A stretch of 64,000 nt of DNA from DAISJI01 sp964559835 (GTDB taxonomy: Bacteria; Acidobacteriota; Terriglobia; Terriglobales; Acidobacteriaceae): positions 1 to 64,000 of the forward strand of contig CAZLJE010000015.1 in assembly GCA_964559835.1 (NCBI GenBank). Reading direction: 5' to 3'. The notes below the pieces were generated by a model, which searched no databases, was not told the origin of the DNA, and saw only the letters and a list, made by a program, of their open reading frames with translations. The position numbers were made by a program, and so were the translations under genes. How positions within the stretch are numbered: the first letter of the stretch is position 1; every line of letters begins with the position of its first letter. Below, one piece after another: positions 57,803 through 64,000 of the stretch.

Positions 57803-60292
57803 ATGACAGCTATTCATCAATCGTCCTTGGCGACCATGGAAGGTCGCACCCCGGAGCAGGAGCGCGTTTTCGACGTTTTCCGCCGCTGGGGATACTTGCA
57901 GGCAAACCTTGATCCGCTCGGCCAGAACCTGAAGCCGCTTCCCTTCCCTGAACTGGATGAACTCCAGGGGCCCGTTGCCGCCGAAGCGCGCCGTTATTAC
58001 TGCGGCACCATCGGCGTCGAATTCAGCTACATCACCGATCCCGAACAGCGCAGCTGGATCGCCGAGCGCATGGAGTCGGAAGCGCCCGCCGTCGATCGCG
58101 AACGCATCCTCTCGCTCTTGCTGCGCTCGGAGATCTTCGAGCAGACGCTCCAGTCGCGATACCTGGGCACGAAGCGCTTTTCGCTTGAAGGCGTCGCGTC
58201 GCTGATCCCGGCACTGGACGAAGCGATGCAATCGGCGCTCGACCACGGCGCCGAGATGGCCGTGCTCGCCATGAGCCATCGCGGACGCCTGACCGTCATG
58301 ACGCAGATCGTCGGCACGAATCCGTCGATGGTCTTCTCGCGATTTGAAGACGTCGACCCGCGCAGTGTACTCGGCAGCGGCGACGTGAAGTACCACATCG
58401 GCGCCACCGGCAAGTACCGCGCGCCGGACGGCCGCACATTGAACTGTCACCTGGTATCGAATCCAAGCCACCTGGAAGCTGTCGATCCGGTCGCGATGGG
58501 ACGCACACGCGCCAAGCAGGTGCGCCTCGGCGAGGACGGCCAGGCCAAGGTCGTGGCTGTCGTCATGCACGGCGACGCGGCCTTTGCCGGGCAGGGCATC
58601 TGGGCGGAGACGCTGAATTTTGCCGAACTTCCGGCGTACACCGTCGGCGGGACGATCCACATCATCGCCAACAACCTGGTCGGCTTCACGACGAACCCAT
58701 GCGACGAGCACAGCTCGCGGTTCGCGTCCGATCTCGCTCGGCGCAACAAGATCCCGATCTTCCACGTCAACGCCGAGGACCCGGAGGCCGTGGTACGCGT
58801 CGCGCGCACGGCGATGGATTACCGTTACGAATTCGGCCGCGACGTGGTCATCGACATCGTCGGCTTCCGCCGTCACGGCCACAGCGAGGTGGACGACCCC
58901 ACCATCACCCAGCCGCTGCTCTACGCCAAGATCAAGGAACATCCGCCGGCATTCGAGACGTACGCAAAGCAGCTCGGTAAAGACCCGAAAGGCGAGGCGG
59001 AAGCGTTCCACCAGGAATTGCTGGAGGCACAGAAGGAAGGCGCCGCCGCTACGAAGTATCCGCAGTTCCATACCCTGCCGTCCTACTGGGACAACTTCTA
59101 CGGAGGCCTGCACAAGCCGGAGTACGAGGTCGAGACCGGCGTATCGGCGCAAGAACTCGCTTCGCTTTCCGAGATTATCGGCAGCGCGCCCGCGAGCTTC
59201 CACGTCCATCCCAAGCCCAAGAAGTTGCTCGAACAACGGCGCGAGATGGGACAGGGCAAGCGTGCCGTCGATTACGGCATGGCCGAGGCGCTGGCGTTCG
59301 GAACGCTGATCCGGCAAGGAACGCCGGTGCGGCTGACGGGACAGGACTCGCGCCGCGGTACGTTCAATCAACGTCATGCTGCGCTCATCGACATCCAGAA
59401 CGAGCAGGTTTATATCCCGCTGCAGCACGTCGCGCCGGACCAGCCGCCGTTCGAGATCTACAACTCGTCGCTGTCCGAAGCGGGCGTGATGGGATTTGAG
59501 TACGGCTATAGCCGTGACTATCCCGAGACGCTCACGCTCTGGGAGGCGCAGTTCGGCGACTTCGCCAACGGCGCGCAGATCATCATCGACCAGTTCGTCG
59601 CCGCAGGCGAAGACAAGTGGGGACTGCTGAGCGGGCTGGTACTGCTGCTGCCGCACGGCTATGAAGGACAGGGTCCAGAACACTCGAGCGGGCGCATCGA
59701 GCGCTACCTGCAACTCGCGGCGCGCGACAACATACAGGTGTGCCAGCCGTCGAATGCGGCGCAGTATTTCCACCTGCTGCGCCGGCAGGCGCTACGCAAA
59801 TGGCGCAAACCGCTGGTGGTCTTTACGCCCAAGAGCATGTTGCGGCATCCGGAAGCGTCGTCGCCGATCGAGGACTTCTCGCGTCCGCAGTTCCTCAACC
59901 TTGTTCCGGACAAAGAGATAACGGACGCGCGGCGCATCCTCATCTGCTCGGGCAAGATCGGCCACGAGTTGCGTGAGGAACGCAAGCGGCGCAAGGACAC
60001 CTCTACCGCGATCCTCTTCCTCGACCAGATGTATCCGCTGCCCGAGGACGAGATCGCGGCCGAGTTTGCCCGCCACGCGAAGGCCGAGGAGATCGTCTGG
60101 GTACAGGAAGAGCCGGCAAACATGGGCGCGTTGTGGTTCGTCATGCCGCGCCTGCGGCGGCTCGCGCAGGGCAAAGCGGTGCGGTCCATCAAACGCTCTG
60201 CCGCGGCAAGTCCGGCCACTGGCTCCGCGAAAGCGCACGAATTGGAGCAGAAAACGCTCGTGACCCTCGCCTTCCCCCCGGCCAACCACTAA
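57803..60292 (+). CDS. sucA: 2-oxoglutarate dehydrogenase E1 component
   Basis: 829 residues, about 100 fewer than the E. coli enzyme because the N-terminal E2-binding arm is short. Signatures: MSHRGRLTVM, the CHLVSNPSHLEAVDPVAMG active-site region, HGDAAFAGQG for thiamine diphosphate/Mg, and GQDSRRGTFNQRHAALID in the pyrimidine domain. It decarboxylates 2-oxoglutarate in the TCA cycle. No sucB follows; the next gene is convergent, so the E2 gene must be elsewhere. Confidence 0.96.
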   Translation: MTAIHQSSLATMEGRTPEQERVFDVFRRWGYLQANLDPLGQNLKPLPFPELDELQGPVAAEARRYYCGTIGVEFSYITDPEQRSWIAERMESEAPAVDRERILSLLLRSEIFEQTLQSRYLGTKRFSLEGVASLIPALDEAMQSALDHGAEMAVLAMSHRGRLTVMTQIVGTNPSMVFSRFEDVDPRSVLGSGDVKYHIGATGKYRAPDGRTLNCHLVSNPSHLEAVDPVAMGRTRAKQVRLGEDGQAKVVAVVMHGDAAFAGQGIWAETLNFAELPAYTVGGTIHIIANNLVGFTTNPCDEHSSRFASDLARRNKIPIFHVNAEDPEAVVRVARTAMDYRYEFGRDVVIDIVGFRRHGHSEVDDPTITQPLLYAKIKEHPPAFETYAKQLGKDPKGEAEAFHQELLEAQKEGAAATKYPQFHTLPSYWDNFYGGLHKPEYEVETGVSAQELASLSEIIGSAPASFHVHPKPKKLLEQRREMGQGKRAVDYGMAEALAFGTLIRQGTPVRLTGQDSRRGTFNQRHAALIDIQNEQVYIPLQHVAPDQPPFEIYNSSLSEAGVMGFEYGYSRDYPETLTLWEAQFGDFANGAQIIIDQFVAAGEDKWGLLSGLVLLLPHGYEGQGPEHSSGRIERYLQLAARDNIQVCQPSNAAQYFHLLRRQALRKWRKPLVVFTPKSMLRHPEASSPIEDFSRPQFLNLVPDKEITDARRILICSGKIGHELREERKRRKDTSTAILFLDQMYPLPEDEIAAEFARHAKAEEIVWVQEEPANMGALWFVMPRLRRLAQGKAVRSIKRSAAASPATGSAKAHELEQKTLVTLAFPPANH

Positions 60293-60323
60293 GGCGGGGC
60301 AACGCTGGCGTCCAACAGTTCGT

Positions 60324-60376
60324 AACGCGGGCGTCTCGCCTGCCACGGGGTGGGTTGCAGTCGAGACGCCTGCGTT
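60324..60376. repeat. Inverted repeat between convergent genes after sucA
   Basis: AACGCGGGCGTCTCG (60324-60338) and CGAGACGCCTGCGTT (60362-60376) are complementary at 14 of 15 positions with a 23-bp loop. It lies 31 bp after the sucA stop and 16 bp from the stop of the facing gene. Confidence 0.8.
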
Positions 60377-60392
60377 AAGTGCCCCACGGGTA

Positions 60393-60791
60393 CTACTTCG
60401 CGGCGTCGGCCTTCGTCATCTTCACCGTTGTGACGGTCTTGCCCTGGTCGATGACGCGCAGCGTCGCTTCGCGCCCGTCGGCCGTCGCCAGTTCGAAACT
60501 CAGATCGCTTGAACCGGTGGAAACCAGTTTCATGTTTCCGTTTTGGTTGGTGGCCTGGAAGTGGAGAGCCATCGGCGGACCGCCTTTCGGAAAATTGGCG
60601 TTGCTGACGGCGACGTCTCGCCCGTCGAACGTCATAATCGCCGTCGTGTGACCTTCAGCGGAAGTCACATTCACGGTGATGGGGCGTCCGTTGAGCTCCC
60701 CTTTCCACGTTCCAAAGATCGGGGATGCATAGGCGGCGACCGCGAATACGAGAACCGCCAATACGGTGAATGCGATTTTGTGAGTCTTCAT
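60393..60791 (-). CDS. Small secreted beta-rich protein
   Basis: 132 residues with GGAGGTGAGG before the ATG. A signal peptide (MKTHKIAFTVLAVLVFAVAA, then YASP) precedes FGTWKGELNGRPITVNVTSA and repeated strand pairs with DG turns, resembling the small lipocalin-like or FABP-like secreted domains common in Acidobacteriota. No cysteines in the mature part. Function unknown. Confidence 0.75.
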   Translation of the reverse strand: MKTHKIAFTVLAVLVFAVAAYASPIFGTWKGELNGRPITVNVTSAEGHTTAIMTFDGRDVAVSNANFPKGGPPMALHFQATNQNGNMKLVSTGSSDLSFELATADGREATLRVIDQGKTVTTVKMTKADAAK

Positions 60792-60939
60792 TTGTCCTCA
60801 CCTCCGCTGGCAAGACGCGTTCCACTGGAAAGTGTTAACCGTTCTTAACACCGCAGAAACACTTCGGCTCACCTTTTCGCTCACCTTTGGCGACGCCGCT
60901 CGTTTAAAGTTAGCAGCAGAGTGTGGCCGGCCAGCCCTG

Positions 60940-62220
60940 ATGGTGGAACTCGGAAAAAACCTGGAAGAAATCGGCGTTAGCCATGCGGCGCGCCCGTCAG
61001 CGTGGGCGCCTTTGCGTGAACCCGTGTTCCGGAATCTGTGGCTGGCGGGCGTGATCTCCTTCACCGGCAAATGGATCCAGATCGTCGGTAGCGGTTGGCT
61101 GATGACCTCGCTCACCAGTTCTCCGCTGATGGTCTCGCTCGTTCAGACAGCCAGCGCCTTGCCGGTGTTCCTGGTCATTCTCCCGGCCGGAGCACTCGCC
61201 GACATGGTGGACCGCCGGCGCCTGCTGCTCTTCACGCAATCCTGGATGGTGGTCTCCGCCACGGCTCTTGGCGTGCTCACGTTGATGGGGCTGGTGACAC
61301 CCTGGCTGCTGTTGTTGTTCACCTTCGTGCTCGGCCTCGGCTACGTGATGAACGATCCGCCGTGGCAGGCCATCACGCCGGAGATCGTCTCCCCGCGCAA
61401 TTTCGCACAGGCCGTCGCACTGAACTCGGTTGGTTTCAATATTTCCCGCGCCGTTGGCCCCGCGCTTGGCGGACTCCTCATCATCCCGTACGGCCCCGGC
61501 CTGGCCTTCCTGGTCAACGCCGCCTGTTTCTTCGGCGTCATCTTCGTGATCTACGCCTGGAAAAGCCGGCAGCCGGTGCCGGAGCGGCGCGAGCGGGTAT
61601 TGCGCGCCGTCCGCACGGGTCTGGAACATTTCCATAAATCCACCGAAGTACGCGCCGTGCTGATCCGGACCGCCGTGTTCAGCGTCGCCGCCAGTGCGCT
61701 GCTCGCCCTGCTGCCGCTCATGGCTAAGCCGTTCGGCTCGGTGGGATTCGGCATCATGCTCGGTTGCTTCGGAGCGGGCGCGCTCGCCGGCGCTTGCATC
61801 CTGCCGACGCTGCGCCGGCGCATGTCGCTGAATAGCGTCGTCGCTCTCGCGACGCTGGTGTTTGCCGCGGCGACCTTTGCCACGCCGCGACTGCACACCT
61901 TCCCCGGCATGTGCACGGCCCTCTTTGCCGGCGGCGGCGCCTGGATTACCATCGTCGCCATCCTGAATGTGTCCGCCCAGACCATGTGTCCGGCTTGGCT
62001 TCGCGCGCGTGCGTTGAGCATGTACCTGTTCGTACTCCAGGGAGGAATGGCGGCGGGAAGCGCGATCTGGGGCGCGGTGGGAGAACGCTGGGGAATCCCG
62101 GCGGCGCTGTTGATCTCCGCCGTGGCGCTGGTTGTGGGACTGAGCACAGCCCGCCGGTACCAGTTACACGCGATTGCGATCCCGGTAGCTGCGGGAGCGG
62201 TGAACGGAACTGCTCCTTAG
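60940..62220 (+). CDS. MFS exporter, EntS/MFS_3 type
   Basis: 426 residues from the ATG at 60940 (MVELGKN); an ATG at 60832 would add 36 atypical residues, and no clear ribosome site helps the choice. Twelve membrane helices are predicted. The opening LREPVFRNLWLAGVISFTGK then WIQIVGSGWLM, ADMVDRRRLLL between TM2 and TM3, and VMNDPPWQAITPEIVSPRNF are typical of the EntS-like group of drug and siderophore exporters. Substrate unknown. Confidence 0.88.
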   Translation: MVELGKNLEEIGVSHAARPSAWAPLREPVFRNLWLAGVISFTGKWIQIVGSGWLMTSLTSSPLMVSLVQTASALPVFLVILPAGALADMVDRRRLLLFTQSWMVVSATALGVLTLMGLVTPWLLLLFTFVLGLGYVMNDPPWQAITPEIVSPRNFAQAVALNSVGFNISRAVGPALGGLLIIPYGPGLAFLVNAACFFGVIFVIYAWKSRQPVPERRERVLRAVRTGLEHFHKSTEVRAVLIRTAVFSVAASALLALLPLMAKPFGSVGFGIMLGCFGAGALAGACILPTLRRRMSLNSVVALATLVFAAATFATPRLHTFPGMCTALFAGGGAWITIVAILNVSAQTMCPAWLRARALSMYLFVLQGGMAAGSAIWGAVGERWGIPAALLISAVALVVGLSTARRYQLHAIAIPVAAGAVNGTAP

Positions 62221-62281
62221 CACGTTGTCAGGTCCCATCTCTCGGCCCTGTAGTCATCACTCACAAGAGAGGCAAATCACG

Positions 62282-62881
62282 ATGCGAACCACTGTTCGAG
62301 TACTCACTGCCGCGCTGCTGTTGACCTGTCTGGCCATGGCGCAAGCCCCAGCCGACAAGAAAGCCGCTCCTGCCAAACCCACCATGGACCGCGTTCTCAA
62401 CAACCAGCTGCGAGGCGCCGAAACCGAATTCGTAGAAGCCGCCGACGCGATGCCGGAAGACAAATACAGTTTCGCGCCCGCCCAGGGCGAGTTCAAGGGC
62501 GTTCGCACCTTTGCCCAGCAGGTGAGGCACGTTGCCGCGGCGAACTACATCATCGGCGCCGCGATCCTCGGCGAATCGAAACCTCCGGTCGACATCGGCA
62601 AGGGCGAGAGCGGCCCCGAGTCGATCACCAGCAAAGCCGACATCATGAAATTCCTCAGAGACAGCTTTGCCTACGTGCACAAGGCGATGTCGTCGATCAC
62701 CAGCGAAGAAAAGTTCACCGAGCAGATCAAGAGTCCCTTCGGCCCCGGGCAGGCGACGCGCGGCGGCATGGCCGTGCTGGAGGTCGGCCACTGCTTCGAC
62801 CACTACGGCCAGATGGTGGAGTACCTGCGCATGAACGGGATCATTCCGCCCGCCAGCCGTCCGCGACCGCCACAGAAGTAA
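62282..62881 (+). CDS. Exported DinB-fold protein
   Basis: 199 residues from an ATG with GAGAGG 10 nt upstream. A signal peptide ends near AMAQAPA. The four-helix DinB bundle follows, with metal-ligand histidines in QQVRHVAAANYIIG and GHCFDHYGQMVEYLRMNGIIPP. DinB-type proteins are metal-dependent thiol enzymes or of unknown function; exported versions are frequent in Acidobacteriota. A strong terminator follows. Confidence 0.86.
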   Translation: MRTTVRVLTAALLLTCLAMAQAPADKKAAPAKPTMDRVLNNQLRGAETEFVEAADAMPEDKYSFAPAQGEFKGVRTFAQQVRHVAAANYIIGAAILGESKPPVDIGKGESGPESITSKADIMKFLRDSFAYVHKAMSSITSEEKFTEQIKSPFGPGQATRGGMAVLEVGHCFDHYGQMVEYLRMNGIIPPASRPRPPQK

Positions 62882-62890
62882 AGCTGATTG

Positions 62891-62923
62891 CGTTCTCTGG
62901 CCGCTCTCGGCGGCCAGAGAACG
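62891..62923. terminator. Strong bidirectional terminator hairpin
   Basis: CGTTCTCTGGCCGC and its exact complement (14 bp) around a TCTCG loop, 9 bp after the DinB stop and 12 bp from the facing stop. No T run. Confidence 0.75.
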
Positions 62924-62935
62924 ATGGCTCGCTTC

Positions 62936-63172
62936 TCAGGCGGCCCGGTGCTGCCGTCCCACTATCCTGATCTCGCCTTCGGCGCATTCGAGCGTGAACT
63001 GCTGCGCGCAGTCGTGGCACAGCCAGAACAGTTCCCGCTTCGCGCCCTGGGCCGGAGGCTCCGTCCACGTCTTGCACGCGCCTTGCCCTGCGAAGGCGAA
63101 TTCGTAGATCCTGCCCTCGCTGAAGTACTTAAAATCAATTCCGCAATTCGGATTGGCGCACTTGGACACCAT
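62936..63172 (-). CDS. Small zinc-ribbon-like protein
   Basis: 78 residues from the ATG with AAGGA 8 nt upstream; an earlier in-frame ATG at 63217 has none. CANPNCGIDFKYFSEGRIYEF near the start and FWLCHDCAQQFTL near the end provide two C-x2/3-C pairs for one zinc. Similar small cytosolic proteins occur in Acidobacteriota; function unknown. Confidence 0.7.
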   Translation of the reverse strand: MVSKCANPNCGIDFKYFSEGRIYEFAFAGQGACKTWTEPPAQGAKRELFWLCHDCAQQFTLECAEGEIRIVGRQHRAA

Positions 63173-63278
63173 ACGCGGATTCCTTAGATGAAGTTTCCCG
63201 GCGTTAACGTTGGGCACAATTGCGCGCTGATGCGCAAATCGCGCGCCCCACGCCTGCCTGGAAATTTATGGTAGTGGG

Positions 63279-63659
63279 TCAATTTGGATTTCGGGATGTC
63301 GGATTCCCGTCCTGTTTCCGGATATCCATGCTTTCGATGAGGTTGTTTCTAATGGAGTAGACATGCTGGACGAACTCATCTTTAAGAACGGTTCCAGCCA
63401 GATCACGTATGACTTGGTGAACATCGACCACAGTTTGGCCCATGTCGTCGTCCTCGAAGCGCACCGGCTCAACGTGGGGATTAATCATGCCCCACTGGCG
63501 TTGCCAGTAATCGCGCACGTTACTGCGCCCGCGCATCCGTCCCCCTTCCATTCCGTTCGGCCAGTCCACCTCGGGATGCATCATCGCCAGAGCCCCATCT
63601 ATGTCCCGAGCGTTAAATGCCTTGTAGGTGCCTATGAGCAGCTCTCTCTTTGATGGCAT
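63279..63659 (-). CDS. SnoaL/NTF2-like protein
   Basis: 126 residues from the ATG preceded by GAGGAGG. The pattern LLIGTYKAFNARDIDGALAM followed by MHPEVDW, then NVRDYWQRQW and a strand-rich second half (VVDVHQVIRDLAGTVLKDEF) fits the nuclear-transport-factor-2/SnoaL fold, used by small isomerases, cyclases and binding proteins. Catalytic residues cannot be named. Alone on its strand; 105 bp separate it from the zinc-ribbon gene. Confidence 0.82.
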   Translation of the reverse strand: MPSKRELLIGTYKAFNARDIDGALAMMHPEVDWPNGMEGGRMRGRSNVRDYWQRQWGMINPHVEPVRFEDDDMGQTVVDVHQVIRDLAGTVLKDEFVQHVYSIRNNLIESMDIRKQDGNPTSRNPN

Positions 63660-63825
63660 GTCCGCTTCTGACCTCCTCTCAAAATGACCCACTACTGAAA
63701 TTAACTGTATATCAATTAGTAATTATCCTTTCTGCTCCAAAATTGCATCACAGCAGCCAGCACTCGGTCCATCCTGAGAAGTTCACTTTTTTCCATGGCC
63801 GGTGTTTCGAAGGAGGAACTTAAAG

Positions 63826-64000
63826 GTGAAACGACTTTGCATTCTTTTTACGGCCGCGCTGCTTGCCTCCAGCGCTGCCGCACAATCGCAGACCAATGCC
63901 GGCGCGTCAAGCAGCACCAACGTCAGCGCCGATAAAGGCGGCGTCAAAGCGCAGAACGAAACTTCCGTCAACGCCTCGCAACAAACCACCACGCAGCAGT
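63826..64000 (+). CDS. Secreted protein, N-terminal part only (cut by window end)
   Basis: GTG with GGAGG 10 nt upstream. The first 58 codons give a signal peptide (MKRLCILFTAALLASSAAAQ) and the beginning of a mature chain rich in S, N, T, A and Q (QTNAGASSSTNVSADKGG), as in surface proteins with disordered repeats. The gene continues beyond base 64000. The preceding stretch 63660-63825 is AT-rich and holds its likely promoter but no gene. Confidence 0.7.
   Translation, partial: MKRLCILFTAALLASSAAAQSQTNAGASSSTNVSADKGGVKAQNETSVNASQQTTTQQ

Noticed and set aside
57674..59773. Very long minus-strand frame opposite sucA
   Set aside because: Antisense shadow of a GC-rich gene, with no recognisable domain; the same applies to 56066-57595 opposite the two preceding genes and 60997-61896 opposite the MFS gene.

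Overview
The window reads as a chromosomal piece of a moderately GC-rich Gram-negative bacterium, most likely an Acidobacteriota (Terriglobia/Koribacter-like) member. This is inferred from the mix of secreted PFAF..PAG proteins, a VWFA-related secreted protein, a FecR/Tyr-Gly-rich surface protein, an AmmeMemoRadiSam protein B and a PPi-type phosphofructokinase, together with outer-membrane proteins (NodT-type OMF, TonB receptor). No tRNA, rRNA, CRISPR array, transposase or integrase was seen.

Left part (1-36 kb) is an accessory respiration, stress and signalling region. It opens with a truncated FixL-like kinase and a FixJ-like regulator. A nine-gene minus-strand operon (9791 to 1663) follows: a tautomerase, caa3 oxidase subunits II, I and III, a membrane protein, a diheme lipoprotein cytochrome c, a Rieske protein, a cytochrome b fused to cytochrome c, and CtaG. 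Next come two stand-alone receivers, a sigma54 activator without a receiver, an OmpR-type regulator, an RND efflux operon, small secreted proteins, Dps, a decayed pyruvate oxidase gene, a redox/stress operon (26966 to 22988), and a selenocysteine-containing formate dehydrogenase with an NrfD-type membrane subunit.

The main new signal is a probable sigma54 regulon. Ten -24/-12 promoter candidates (GG-N10-GC) lie upstream of genes or operons between 9.8 and 33.2 kb. Six 16-bp dyads of the form TGTC-N8-GACA lie about 97-170 bp upstream of eight of them. One promoter/dyad pair faces only the broken pyruvate oxidase gene. The sigma54 activator at 11112-12176 is the obvious candidate regulator.

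Right part (36-64 kb) looks like ordinary core genome: Fur/Zur-type regulator with a ZIP transporter, glgA, rsmA, a MEMO1-family protein, higBA, ruvC, cstA with a YbdD-like partner, PPi-type pfk, a TetR-controlled cluster, a TonB receptor/YfiR/GGDEF-EAL signalling operon, nitroreductase, sucA, an MFS exporter and DinB. Seven short-period intergenic repeats, most with inverted arms, sit within about 20 bp of stop codons in this half. None was noticed in the left half. One of them appears to be read through in frame by the cstA-linked small protein.
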